From: Xiphias gladius
Lineage: Eukaryota; Chordata; Actinopteri; Istiophoriformes; Xiphiidae
Direction: 5' to 3'
Length of the DNA stretch: 64,000 nt
Assembly (NCBI RefSeq): GCF_016859285.1
Contig: NC_053420.1
Span: forward strand, 30,884,545-30,948,544
In this document: piece by piece, positions 50,001-60,351 of the stretch
Layout of the letters: each line of letters begins with the position of its first letter
How positions within the stretch are numbered: the first letter of the stretch is position 1
Position numbers and translations under genes: made by a program
The notes under the pieces: generated by a model
What the model saw: only the letters and a program-made list of their open reading frames with translations
Database searches by the model: none
What the model was told of the DNA's origin: nothing

Positions 50001-53000
50001 CAGACGTATATGAACACATAACAGTTCAAAGGCACTTTAGTACAACTGATTCAGACTTCAGTCTTCAGTTCAGTAGTACGTTCAGCTTTGCTAGTTTGAG
50101 CTCTTCTTTTACCTGTCAGGAGGCTGCCATCGTGTTTTCTAGTATGCATGAGTGAAAATGTGTCTGAGTGCACATAGCCCTGATTGCAGTATGAATAGAA
50201 GCACGGGCAGGCCTGCTGTGCTTGTGCAAGTCTGCAGGAGTCCTTGTCTGCGTCTGTCCAGGAGTATGATCAAGGCCTAAGAGGGTGAATGTGGTAAACA
50301 TTGCTTAACATCAGCATGTTAGCGTTGCCATTGTGAGCTTGTTGCCATGTTGCTGTTAGCATTTAGCTTAAAACAACACTGTGCCCCAGTACAGCCTCAC
50401 AAAGTCTCATTTTATACTTTGATAGTGACTTCTGTCACAGTGTAATCCACACGGACTGGTGTCCATGCACTCACCAAGCACTTTATTAGGAACACCTGTA
50501 TACCTGTTTATTCATGCAATTATCCAATCAGCCAATCATGTGGCAGCAGTGCAGTGCATGGAATCCTGAAGATCCAGGTCAGGAGCTTCAGTTAATGTTC
50601 ACATCAAACATCAGAATAGGGAAGAAATGTGATCTCAGTGAGTTTGACCATGACATGATTGTTGGTGCCAGAAGGGCTGGTTTGAGTCTTTCTGAAACTG
50701 CTGATCTCCTGGGATTTTCACAAACAACATTCTCTAGAGTTCTTAGAATGGTGTCAAAAACAAACATTATCCAGTGAGCAGAAGTTCTGTGGATGAAAAA
50801 GCCTTGTTGATAGGAGAGGTCAGAGGGGAATGGCCAGACTGGTTGGAGCTGACAGAAAGGCTACGGTAACTCAGATAATCACTCTTTACAACTGTGGTGA
50901 GCAGAATGAACAACATGTCCAACCTTGAGGTGGATGGTTTACAACAGCAGGAGACCACGTCAGGTTCCAGTCCTCTCAGCCAAGAACAGAAATCTGAGGC
51001 TGCAGCAGGCACAGGCTCACCAACACTGGACAGTTGAAGACTGGAAAAATGTAGCCTGGTTTGATGAATCTGGATTTGTGCTGAGGCAAGATGGTAGGGT
51101 CAGGATTTGGTATCAACAGCATGAATCCATGGATCCAACCTGCCTTGTGTCAAGAGTCCAGACTGGAGGTGGTGGTGTAATGGTGTGGGGAATGTTTTCG
51201 TGGCACACTTTGGGCCCCTTAATATCAATCAATCATGGTGTGAATTCCACAGCCTGTCTGAGGATTGTTACGGAACATGTTCTTCCCTTTATTGGCACAA
51301 TTTAACCACCTTCTAATAGCTACTTCCAGCAGGATAATGCTCCACGTCACAAAGCAAAAGTCGTCACAAACTGGTTTTATGAACATGACAATGACCGCCC
51401 CAGTCACCAGACCTGAATCCAGTACAACACCTTTGGAATGTGTTAGAACAGGAGATTCAACAGCTACCAGAATGGTGGGAAGAGAAGAGTATTGAGAAGG
51501 AAAGGAACTGATCATGATCCAAGTCATGATCAGTTAAATGATCTGTTAAAAAACATGGTGGAGGCAGTGTTATGGCATGCACATGTATGGCTGCAAATGG
51601 AACTGGGCCACTGGTGTTTATTGATGGTGTGACTGCTGATAGAAGTAGCAGGATGAATTCTGAAGTATATAGTTCTATACTATCTGCTCAGATTCAGCCA
51701 AATGCTGCAAAACTGACAGGACAGTGCTTAATAGTACAGATGGATAATGAACCAAAACATACTGCGAAAGCAACACAAGAGCTTCTAAAGGCAAAGAAAT
51801 GGAATATTCTTCAATGGCCAAGTCAGTCACCTGACTTCTACCCAACTGAGCATGCTTTTCACTTACTGAAGATGAAACTGAAGGCAGAAAGACTCACAGT
51901 GCATCAAAGGCCTGGCAAAGCATCTTAAGGGAGGAATCATTCGGTGATGTCCATTGGTTCAGGAGTTCAGGCAGTCATTGACTGCAAAGGATTTTCATCC
52001 AAGTATTAAAAATAATCCTTATATTTATAATTATGTTGGTCTGTCCAATTACTTTTGAGCCTCTTAAAATGAGGGACTATGTATAAAAATGGCTGTAATT
52101 CCTGAATAGTTATTGTGATATATGAAATTCAGATTTTGATATAGTAAACAATTTATACACAAAATATTATTACATTTGATAATAAGGTATCAAAGCATTT
52201 TATTAAACATTTATCTTCACTTTTGTTTGCTATTTATTTAAATACATTTGAGAGCTACATTAGCAAACATCACAAAGGGCTTAATGTATTTGCATATAAG
52301 ATTGTATAATGAGGGATTACCATACAGAGGTGTATTAAATATTATATGTTTTACTTTACATAAATGATGATTATAATCATGCAAGCCCCAGCCTTTGTCA
52401 ACGGGACATGACAGAAAATGACAGAAATGATAGATGGAGCAGTTGGTATTCAACCCTGCTTCCAGAGACAGTAACCTACTGCAGCCACAAGAGAGCAGTA
52501 AATTATAAGATGAATGCAAACAGACAACATCAGATCCTTTAGGGGACAGAACCTGTTCTGAGATGTAAGGAGAGGCATTATTTTTTTTTTTTGCACCCAA
52601 GTTGGGTGAAGATCCACCCCTACCCCACCTCTGATTGGCTCTGACCCTTGCATTGTCTTCTAACCCTAACCATCTCACCACTCCTTATACCTAAACCTGA
52701 CCAACCGAGCCAATCAGTGGCATAGTGGGGCGAGTCTTTACCCGCCTCCGGTGGGAGAAAAGAGGAGAGACATTGCTTCCACTTTGGCGTCGTTCTAATT
52801 GATTTCTATTTTTAACTTTAACTTGTCAAGCACTGCTTGCCTTGCTTGTCCTGATGGCACGCCACTGATTATATGTAAATTCTAGTAAAACATTAAAAAC
52901 ATCCCACTTTATGACGTATATGTGAAATTAACTGTTTACAATATGACTTTGAGTACTTTACAAAATATCTTAGCGTCTGAATATTGAGATGCTGCTCAGA

Positions 53001-53467
53001 TGTTTAATGTGCCAGTATGAATTTTGTTCTTTTTGTCCTCCCATATCTGCAATAAAAAGTCACCAGAATAGTTCAGAAAAAAATGGTAGTAAAAAAATGC
53101 TTGGTGCTCTGCAAGTCTCTTCTGTGTTTATTTTGTTGTGTGTTTTAGATCTACATCAGCAAAGTGGTGTTTAATCAGCAGTGTCACATTACTGCAAAGA
53201 GATGGTAATAACTAATAACTGTTCTGGATGAATCGGACTGATTTGCCTGTCTTTATGGGACTCTTATCTACATCAGAGAGAAGAACACCCAAGTTGCCAT
53301 GATAATTACACAGACAGACACTGACCCTCTCCATCCTCTGCATTATTAGGCATTCTGATTAAAACAATACAACCCCTCGCTCCCCTGCCACACACCTATC
53401 CACAGTTTCAACCAAATGACAGGCTGGTGATGATACGTGTCGTCTTACCTGATACTGTGCTGGTCAT
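20074..53467 (-). CDS. stmn3: stmn3, stathmin-3 (SCLIP), complete, five coding exons
   Basis: Exons on the minus strand in order: 53449-53467 (MTSTVS plus one base), 27225-27320, 24455-24627, 21912-22103, 20074-20133 (stop TGA). They sum to 540 bases, 179 aa; human STMN3 has 180. The N-terminus has [12 protein letters not shown] with the Cys pair that is palmitoylated for Golgi and vesicle targeting in the SCG10 family. TQPHPN followed by YQYG separates it from STMN2 and STMN4. The linker reads [13 protein letters not shown]. The stathmin-like domain is one long helix from about residue 75 ([18 protein letters not shown]) to [10 protein letters not shown]; it binds two alpha/beta-tubulin dimers and regulates microtubule dynamics in neurons (family knowledge). 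The stop-proximal sequence RQAHLSG differs from the mammalian end. The intron after 21912 has a GC donor; intron 1 is 26 kb. Confidence 0.95.
20134..21911 (-). other. stmn3: stmn3 intron 4
   Basis: A 1.78-kb AT-rich GC-AG intron (acceptor GGTGTTTTACAG). No repeat or coding frame recognised. Confidence 0.7.
21910..21911 (-). other. stmn3: GC splice donor in stmn3
   Basis: Exon 4 ends GAGAAA and is followed by GCAAGT. Reading on would replace the conserved [12 protein letters not shown] end with KASPPIL and a stop. Splicing from this GC donor to the acceptor at 20134 restores the stathmin C-terminus in frame. The bases after the GC fit the donor consensus. Confidence 0.85.
21912..22103 (-). 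CDS. stmn3: stmn3 exon 4 (tubulin-binding helix)
   Basis: 192 bases, 64 codons, phase 0 at both ends: [18 protein letters not shown] ... [14 protein letters not shown] ... LREK. The uninterrupted heptad-like charged helix is diagnostic of the stathmin domain. The acceptor CTGCTGAAG is unusual because it lacks a strong pyrimidine tract; the exon limits are fixed by family alignment and frame. Confidence 0.93.
22104..24454 (-). other. stmn3: stmn3 intron 3
   Basis: A 2.35-kb intron with donor GTAAGC. I recognise no gene or named repeat in it. Confidence 0.7.
24455..24627 (-). CDS. stmn3: stmn3 exon 3 (linker and start of stathmin-like domain)
   Basis: The 173-base exon encodes [20 protein letters not shown], a Pro-rich linker ([11 protein letters not shown]) and [17 protein letters not shown]. 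Donor GTAAGC. The linker is less Ser-Pro-rich than in mammals, so proline-directed phosphorylation sites here may differ. Confidence 0.94.
24770..24930 (+). repeat. possible degenerate tRNA-derived SINE
   Basis: The sequence runs gggggtgcggtgtttacg at its start, a CT-rich body (tctctctcccctcatttcct), and a tail ending aagatgccccaaaac. This layout resembles a common fish SINE with a CT-rich body and an aaaagccccaaa end. The internal promoter boxes are not clear, hence the modest confidence. Confidence 0.4.
25200..26480 (-). mobile_element. truncated CR1/L2-like LINE with inactive reverse transcriptase
   Basis: The minus strand encodes parts of a non-LTR reverse transcriptase: [13 protein letters not shown] and [14 protein letters not shown] (26.4-26.3 kb), then a frame change, then [38 protein letters not shown], and [17 protein letters not shown] down to 25.76 kb. 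The catalytic Asp expected before FSSAFN is Ala, and the expected ADD is LGD, so it could not work. The 3' part continues to about 25.2 kb without a clear frame. The upstream ORF2 portion and ORF1 are missing. Confidence 0.8.
27225..27320 (-). CDS. stmn3: stmn3 exon 2 (membrane-targeting segment)
   Basis: The 96-base exon encodes [20 protein letters not shown] and [12 protein letters not shown]. The hydrophobic run with two Cys is the Golgi-targeting, palmitoylated segment of the SCG10/SCLIP branch. Acceptor TCTCTGTAACAG; donor GTCAGT. Confidence 0.94.
30495..30636 (+). repeat. 3' part of a SINE-like repeat
   Basis: The end (gaaagcactttgggtagcgc, then tatatagtcatttaccat) resembles the 3' end of the tRNA-derived SINE at 36628-36869 (ataagactagaaaagtccta, then tataagtgccatccattt). 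Only the tail half is present. Confidence 0.5.
33500..34320 (+). repeat. unnamed interspersed repeat, long copy
   Basis: The sequence includes attgccacgaaatttggtac, ggtttatgacccaatacctg, gctaattagcaattgttaac, ctaacatgctaaactaagat and agtattagcatttagctcaa. Parts recur in the same orientation at 49735-49870 and 50290-50410. The pattern is familiar as a very common percomorph repeat, but I cannot name the family. No coding capacity was found. Confidence 0.6.
35380..35658 (-). other. unrecognised open frame of 92 codons
   Basis: An uninterrupted minus-strand frame starts [20 protein letters not shown] and ends with ILISAI. I do not recognise it. It has one hydrophobic stretch ([14 protein letters not shown]) that could pass for a signal peptide. 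Nothing nearby suggests splicing or a promoter, and it sits in intron 1 of stmn3, so chance or a repeat remnant is as likely as a gene. Confidence 0.15.
36315..36634 (+). repeat. interspersed repeat, copy A of an inverted pair
   Basis: About 320 bases match the reverse complement of 54662-54991 with shared blocks such as acatgtttttctgtttctgt, cccattaaggctacatgtta and atcctggttttataacca. It ends exactly where a SINE-like unit begins. No ORF, terminal repeat or family name is recognised. Confidence 0.75.
36628..36869 (+). repeat. tRNA-derived SINE
   Basis: A-box-like tggctcaggaggtag and B-box-like ggttgttcgatccccgg are spaced as in a tRNA promoter. A body follows (gtccgcatgtcgaagtgtcc) and an end ataagactagaaaagtccta, tataagtgcc. 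This is a common type in percomorph genomes. It is not a functional tRNA: no anticodon stem or acceptor pairing follows. Confidence 0.7.
40288..40820 (+). repeat. 5' LTR-like end of the BEL/Pao element (approximate)
   Basis: It begins tgtagcataatgcttatg and stays alignable to the 46270 copy until about the ggcatggatac block. Its true right edge may lie further on, near 41.2 kb, but similarity fades there. Confidence 0.65.
46270..46790 (+). repeat. 3' LTR-like end of the BEL/Pao element (approximate)
   Basis: It begins tgttgcataatgctatat, 13 bases past a stop that closes the BEL C-terminal fragment. Similarity to the 5' copy ends near gcatggatacagaaaa. A tandem duplication follows directly. 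Confidence 0.65.
46890..47134 (+). repeat. tandem duplication, 176-base period
   Basis: A 69-base block (atactatacagcaacatatt ... aggagatattac) occurs at 46890-46958 and again, identical, at 47066-47134. Flanking bases are similar too (ctgtgctgttgtt, gataagaaaa), so the unit is about 176 bases in two copies. Confidence 0.9.
47801..47917. repeat. cluster of three short hairpins
   Basis: Hairpin 1, 47801-47827: arms gtcacaattca and tgaattgtgac (11 bp, perfect), 5-base loop. Hairpin 2, 47856-47882: a near copy of hairpin 1 (10 bp with one G-T pair). Hairpin 3, 47887-47917: arms gcaagatggtgca and tgcaccatcttgc (13 bp, perfect), 5-base loop. No flanking gene or terminator logic explains them in this intron. 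Confidence 0.85.
48214..48387 (+). repeat. duplicated segment, copy 1
   Basis: The copy runs from cagttagacaagaccgctgt through agccaagctccactggagat to aggttccaaatgt. The same sequence recurs in the same orientation at 49287-49623, where about 170 extra bases split it. Family not recognised. Confidence 0.8.
49287..49623 (+). repeat. duplicated segment, copy 2, with 170-base interruption
   Basis: 49287-49326 and 49497-49623 match the two halves of copy 1 (48214-48387) closely. The intervening 49327-49496 has no counterpart there. Either an insertion occurred in this copy or a deletion in copy 1. Confidence 0.8.
49735..49870 (+). repeat. unnamed interspersed repeat, short copy
   Basis: Segments gactgaaatatctcgacaac, aaatttggtatgtttcaact and tgttggtctatgaacaaa resemble the copy at 33500-34320. 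Confidence 0.5.
50290..50410 (+). repeat. unnamed interspersed repeat, 3' part
   Basis: aacatcagcatgttagcgtt, gttagcatttagcttaaaac and cagtacagcctcac match the 3' half of the copy at 33500-34320 in the same orientation. Confidence 0.55.
50462..51507 (+). mobile_element. Tc1-like transposon remnant (TC1DR3-like)
   Basis: It begins near gcactttattaggaacacc, the terminal sequence of a widespread fish Tc1-like family. The broken transposase on the plus strand includes [20 protein letters not shown] and [18 protein letters not shown] (helix-turn-helix), then after frame changes [36 protein letters not shown] (first Asp), [18 protein letters not shown] and [17 protein letters not shown] (second Asp), followed by further damage. 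The 3' end and right terminal repeat are missing: it abuts a different Tc1 fragment at about 51.51 kb. Confidence 0.85.
51530..52107 (+). mobile_element. second Tc1-like transposon, 5'-truncated
   Basis: The plus strand encodes [54 protein letters not shown] (second catalytic Asp) and [20 protein letters not shown] (catalytic Glu), then ends with the terminal sequence gagggactatgtataaaaat near 52.09 kb. The N-terminal half of the transposase is absent. The open frame is 118 codons, then frame loss. The terminal 108 bases recur inverted at 5728-5835. Confidence 0.8.
52592..52756. mobile_element. foldback (MITE-like) element
   Basis: The two halves are imperfect inverted repeats of about 55 bases: the left ttgggtgaagatccacccct ... 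ctctgattggctctga pairs with the right gagccaatcag ... ggcgagtctttacccgcctc. The middle holds ctaaccctaaccatctc. No coding capacity. A poly-T run borders the left end (52580-52592). Confidence 0.6.
53449..53467 (-). CDS. stmn3: stmn3 exon 1 coding part (19 bases)
   Basis: ATG at 53465-53467 opens MTSTVS, followed after the first base of the next codon by donor GTAAGA. The split G plus CC at 27319-27320 makes the Ala of [11 protein letters not shown], matching the start of stathmin-3 proteins (MASTISAYKEKMKELS type). The upstream sequence on this strand is a pyrimidine-rich 5' UTR. Confidence 0.9.
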
Positions 53468-53645
53468 TGTTGTTCAGAGTGGACGAGGAGGAGGAGAGAG
53501 TCGGAGGATGCTGCTGGTTGGAGGAAAGGAGAGAATGTGATGGAGTCAGAGAGAGAGGATGAAGGAGGAAAAGGAGGGAGAGAGCGAGAGAGAGAGAGAA
53601 GATGGGCTGGGTGTGTGTTGGTGCCCTAAATGGTGCAGTGCACAA
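53468..53645 (-). promoter_or_regulatory. stmn3: stmn3 5' UTR/promoter-proximal region with GA/CT tract
   Basis: Directly upstream of the stmn3 start codon the minus strand is strongly pyrimidine-rich (GA-rich on the plus strand), with a gagagcgagagagagagaga run at about 53579-53600. This is a plausible 5' UTR with a GAGA-type microsatellite. No TATA box is evident, so the transcription start is not placed. Confidence 0.45.
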
Positions 53646-54661
53646 GTCTACGTGAACAATGGGCAGCCATTGACTCCTACTGGCTGGAGTACTAACACAG
53701 GCTGGGTTTTAAAAAACAAAACAAAGAGGAAGGTTATTTCTGGTTAGATCTGTAGATACCTCTGTGCAGTATTTTTGGGATTTAATGCACCACGGTGATT
53801 GAGAGCTGCAGTAGGAAAATGAATTGTGTAAGACATGCAGAGAAAACACTGCAGACTGCGAGGTTGAAAGGAAAAAACACATTTTAATGTAGTTGTAGGT
53901 AAGAGGCTGTTATGTAACTTAGCATAAAGAATAACTATTTATTTTTCATGTCTCATTTTGAATTCCATGATAGCTGAATTAGTCTAATATTATTTTTAAA
54001 ATCTCAGTAAAGCCAGAGTACAATATTTCACCAAATCCAATGATTACCACACAAAAATTATATCACAGTCTTGGCTTCCAGCTGGAGGACAATTTGTCAT
54101 TTAAACTTGATGCTGACAGTCTGCTGAAGAGACTTATTTTAGTTTACATTTGCTAGAATGTCTTCAATATTAGGATAATAAATAAGACATTATGAAATTC
54201 TCCTATGATGCAATATATATGCAACAGCGGGGTCAGCCCTATAAGCACGAATGTCACTGAGTGAGTGAGTGCTGAAGTTACCACATTGGTCAGCTGGCCG
54301 AGTGTTGGAGTTTCCCCACTGGCCGCTGCTCTTCCAAAATGAACTGGCGCAAACGCAATGGTTTCTATTATGTCATCAGGGGGCATTTACAGGCAGTGTT
54401 GGCAACTCGTCACCTTTGTTGCTAGATTTACCAATTTCTATTCACAAAAACAAAAAAAAAACCTTGGCTACTTTCTGTAGAAGAGTCAGCAGTATTACCC
54501 TGTGAGCACAAGGCCAGGCTTTCCCTCTGCAGGCAACACCTCTTTAAGCGTCCCATTTGGTTGACTGCACGGCAGCTGACACAGACGCAAATGAGATTCT
54601 AACTTTCTCTCTGACTGATCATTTTACAGGTATACCTGATATAATATACCTGAAATCATAG

Positions 54662-54991
54662 CACAGCCGTTGTCTTTAACTTATGTGTCTGGTGATTTTG
54701 TGAGACGACATCGTGGTTATAAAACCAGGATTTTAGCATTGCAGAGCTGCAGCTTGGAAATGGCTTGGCAGTGACTGCTGGTTAACATGTAGCCTTAATG
54801 GGCCATGTTTCAGTGACTATTTCATACTTGTTCCATTGTCTTACAACAGAAACAGAAAAACATGTTAATGAAAACAGCTTTATTAGGAATTCAGCTGGAT
54901 TAAGTTACTGTATATGTGAGCACAGACAGTAGGAGAGAAGCAGACAGATAAAGGATTCAGCCACAGACTAGGTTTGGATCTAGCCTTGTTT
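54662..54991 (-). repeat. interspersed repeat, copy B of an inverted pair
   Basis: The reverse complement of 36315-36634, about 330 bases, alignable end to end with scattered substitutions. Copy B lacks the SINE that follows copy A. Confidence 0.75.
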
Positions 54992-55736
54992 CCTGATGCC
55001 ACTTTTCATCAAGAGTCTTTGTCTTTCGAGACAAATATTTTGATATCCGGATTTACAGACAAAGCAGTATAAAATCACAAAGATATAATGAATGACAAGA
55101 GTCACTTACACAGAGATTTCAATCTGACAAGACCTTCCCACTAAGATTAAGAATTTGATAAATGAAGATCCATGAAATGATCATATATACTGAAAACTAG
55201 AGTTTCCCTGTCTGTTTGGGTTACTGTTTTCTGGATAAAAACATGCAAAAAATGTCTGAAAAGACCTTTCTATGGCAGAAGCCTTTAGCTATTGAACACA
55301 TGTATTATTTTGGTATTACTGACAAACATGCATCAGCTGTAGTGCCCATTCATGAACTCTTATCATTCACACAGATTCACATTAATTAGCTAATAAATTG
55401 TCTGCTTACCTACATTTAGATATATTTTACAAAGAAAACATCGATGACAGGAGACACACATTTTTACTTCATTTGAATATTTCAGGCTACAAATTTAGAA
55501 ATTCTTAGTTTGTCTTAAATAATCAGGTTATTAAGTATTTAGAAAGATTAAAACTTGACATCTGCTGTATATCCCTGCATGGTCCAAAATGTTGTGGTTT
55601 GCCATAAGAACAATTTTGGGAGCATGAAATAGGAGTTATAAACTCTAATTTTTAATATTTCGATATGTGGATTGTACGGTTTGTCTTAAGGCCAAGGTGT
55701 TGAAATGGGCTTTGCTCCAGTGCCTTTGTATCATGT

Positions 55737-56905
<1,169 letters not shown>

Positions 56906-57309
56906 TGGGAAATGGCATTGCTGGGGGAAAAGGGAGGACTGTTCATGAAGTAACAGAGGTTCCAGAACCAGACCAAAGTGCATGAACTGTCTAAACCTTA
57001 TCTGGTTTTCTCTGCTAGTGTCCTTACAAGGGCCCATTTCTCATCATGTGAAGGCAGAGGGAAATTCCAGTTGCTTTTCCTAATTACCTTAAAGTTTAAT
57101 GTTTATATGATTTATCTCTTACCATGAAAACCTTGTCAGGAAGCTGTAGGAGGGAGCTCTATTTTTTGTTTAATTTTTTTGTGTGTGTGATAAGGAGTAA
57201 ACAAGATAAATTGTGCTTCAAATACTGGCAATAAAAGGTTGAACACTCGAACAAAATGACTCCTCAAATCCTTCATGTAGTTTTATGTTACTCCCCTTTC
57301 ATCCAAACC

Positions 57310-57830
57310 AACTTGGGTTGTAACGTAATTGGGGGCTTATCCGAGATTTGAACTCTGGACCTTCTGCACTTATTCGGAAGAGGGAGTGCCACTGATGGTG
57401 TTTGCCAACGTGAAGCTAAGCAGGAATCCCTTGTTTTCAGTCCACCTGGCCTTGTCTTTGGTCATTCGAGGTCCTTTAAAACTCCCGAAGGAACAGTTCA
57501 TGTCATCTAACCAGTTTATCAAAACTAATGTCTTGGACTATGTTTCACAGTTTTGCAAGCATCTGCACCAGGTCCACTGGTTCGCAAATGTAGCTCTTTC
57601 ATGGTCCCGGGGAGAATGAAATTCCACTATAACAAGAAGGCTGTTCATTGATCTTTCAAATCAAATGACAAGATTCTAGTTCTTTTGCCAACTTCTGCCT
57701 GTTTTTCACAGATCTTGTGTGATTGAAAGAAAAGTATACGATTTTATGTGGTAAAGATCCCTGACTGAAAGCGTCAAATTCACCTGCGCCACATTAACAT
57801 GCTCAAGCCTTACTATACTAGAAATAATCT
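57310..57830 (+). mobile_element. deleted Ty3/Gypsy retrotransposon remnant
   Basis: Near 57330 the sequence ttgggggcttatccgagat resembles a tRNA-Pro-type primer-binding site. It is followed at once by the C-terminal integrase region on the plus strand: IRGPLKLPKEQFMSS, NVLDYVSQFCKHLHQ (57.46-57.57 kb), then after a frame change RHINMLKPYY at about 57.79-57.82 kb. gag, protease, RT and most of integrase are absent, so a large internal deletion joined leader to integrase tail. Confidence 0.6.
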
Positions 57831-59593
57831 CTCATGAGTCCACAGAAAAGCCTGCTAACCCTGGTGTAACAATGTAGACGTGAAAGAGAATACAGCCAGA
57901 ACAATAGGTAAAACTAGACACTCTGAGATTCTCTAAGAGAGCTAGGATAATGCACTTGAATTTTCTGCAAAACCTTGGAGGCTCCATGCCAGAGAATCAG
58001 CTATTGTACATTTGTACCCTCAGTCCAGTTCCACTATTTGCTTACTGCGTATTCTTTAATCAGTTTCCATGTCAAAGAATGATCCTCTCAACCACCCTTA
58101 TGATAATGTCTGTCACAGTTATTTTTTACACAACTTATACATCCATGTCACGTTCTAGATACTTCACCTATTGTAAAACCTGAAGGGCTTCGTTCCTATC
58201 TCTCCATTGCACATACAAATTTCCCTCAGTTATCTTGCAGATGTTGTCCAGATGTCACCATCGCTAACAGCTTATGTTATACAGTACACCTGATCTGACT
58301 TGACAATTATCGACTACACAAAACCAGGTGAATTGCTGTTGTTCCTTTAAATAATCAATTGTCATCAATGATTGAAATGCTAAACAAATGACAGGATTGT
58401 TGCATATAAGACTAGTTTATATTTCTGTAGTGTGGTTAGTACATATTAAATTTTACATTTTACTCAAACAGTTGCAGTACTGAACTCCTGAACCTTAATT
58501 CAACTCATCATAATAATAATTTTAGTTAATAGCCCTCACCCAGAGATTGTGTACTGATTGGACATGTGAGGGAGAATGTTAGTGCTGATACACTGACAGC
58601 AATACATCATAATAGGGGCACTTCATCCATATTACAAAAAGAGAGTTTTTCCTTTCTTCCCTCTAGTGGTATCAGGTAATTTAGTTTCATTTTTTCGGTT
58701 TTGATATACCATCTTAAACATAATGGAGGTGAATGGAGTTTAGAGGAACTGGACCAATTTGCAACTAAAGAAACTGTCCCCTGGAGACTGTTCTGGGGAT
58801 TATCCAGAGACACGATATGAGGATATGAGATGTGAAGCTATTAAACTTTGTAAATGTCATTTTTGATTCTTTGAGCACCACAAAAATCAATTTACCTCCA
58901 TTGTATTAAGATTCAGGCAAAAATCAAAAAGGCCTGGACAAATAGACCAAAACTAGCTGCAGGTTATATCCCCACTAGATGTAAGTGAGATAATGTCTTT
59001 GTGATATGGGTGAACTAACATTTACATGAAAATATAACACATCTACACATTCAGTGTCAAACATGACATATTTTGTTTCTTTGAAATCATTAATTTATTA
59101 TAAACATCCACCATATGTGTGACTGACAGAGGATGTCACCTTCAGTTTTTTTAACCACTTTATAAATCTCAGGTTAAACTGCTGGTAGACAGTAATTCAG
59201 CAGAGGTCACCAAGGTTTTTGTGTGTTTAGCCCACTTTGTGCATTTAGTTGTTACATTTATCATGTCCAGTTACCAAATCATCGATAGTGTTTCTGCAAA
59301 TTAACATATTAACATTTCCAAAGTCAATTAAAAAATCTCAATGCAGATCAATGGGTGATCAAACTATGAAATGTTCTTCAGAGATCAAAGGATACAGGGG
59401 GACCTCTCGCACAAGTTTAAAAGACTCTGTTGCTTTGCTGTTTGGGTGGTTACACCAGAGTCTCTACGCAATGAGCAAAATGATGAAAAAAAAAGACAAA
59501 TCAAAAAAATTCCCAAAAATATGCCAAACTGTTAACAGGGTAGTCACTGTCCCTTTCCTCTAAGAGATACATATATATTTCTGTCTCTGTCTC

Positions 59594-59655
59594 TCTGAAC
59601 ACACACACACACACAAACATATACACATACACATATATATATATATATATATATA
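59594..59655. repeat. CA/TA microsatellite
   Basis: A run of CA units (acacacacacacac) passes into cata units and then about ten TA units. Confidence 0.9.
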
Positions 59656-60351
59656 GGCACTATGACGTTCTGCATTCAGTAGAGCACCGTGGAAGTTGAC
59701 AGTGCATGTCCTAGCAATGCTGTCACTCAACCGCTGCCAAGGAAACTGCCCAACTAGAGGCCTGAAGCGTAAAGTTTCCATAAATATGTTCAAAAAGGTT
59801 CTATGCACGAGCTGCAGTATTATAATAAGTTGATATTTCCTTACACAAAAAGTGATGAAAATTCAAATTTCAGTTTGATTTTACAAATGTGGGCTAAAGT
59901 TAATTTGATACTGTGAGAACAGAGAACCACCCTATTAAAGTTTTGTATATTTTACATGAGAACTGATGAGTCAAACTGACGTTTCTGTGCTGTTGTGATC
60001 ACAGTGCAGGGTGCCAGTAAGTGAAGCTCCATGCAGACACAGTCGCAGCCATCACCAGAGACTGGGGCTTCTGCTCACACGCGAAGCAGAAGAAATCACA
60101 ACACCACTTCAAAAAGTGGAACAAGTGGAACAGACAGACTTCTGTTCAGAGCCCATCTGAAATTATGCTTGGTGATAAAAATACTGCCACACTCTGTCTG
60201 TAATGAACTCTTAATAGCAGAAATCCAAACTGTTCAAAGTCACAGCAAACACAAGGAGAGAAGAGAGTTAATCAGCTCCAGGGTTTACATGGAATGTCCT
60301 CGAGGAGAAACTCTCAGTCCACAATGAGAGTAAAGAGTGACTGATGACTTC

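Larger units (their letters stand above)
27321..53448 (-). other. stmn3: stmn3 intron 1 (26.1 kb, repeat-rich)
   Basis: This interval separates the 19-base coding exon 1 from exon 2. It holds the BEL/Pao element (40.3-47 kb), SINEs (30.5 and 36.6 kb), an unnamed interspersed family (33.5, 49.7 and 50.3 kb), duplicated segments (36.3, 46.9 and 48.2-49.6 kb), Tc1 remnants (50.5-52.1 kb) and a foldback element (52.6 kb). Stretches 27.4-30.4, 30.7-33.4, 34.4-36.3, 36.9-40.2 and 47.2-47.8 kb show nothing I can name with confidence. No second gene was found inside. Confidence 0.85.

Noticed and set aside
52660..52676. Telomere-like ctaaccctaacc
   Set aside because: Only two units, within the centre of a foldback element; not an interstitial telomere array.
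59249..59563. 104-codon plus-strand open frame
   Set aside because: Low-complexity Lys-rich end and no similarity I recognise; no gene context.
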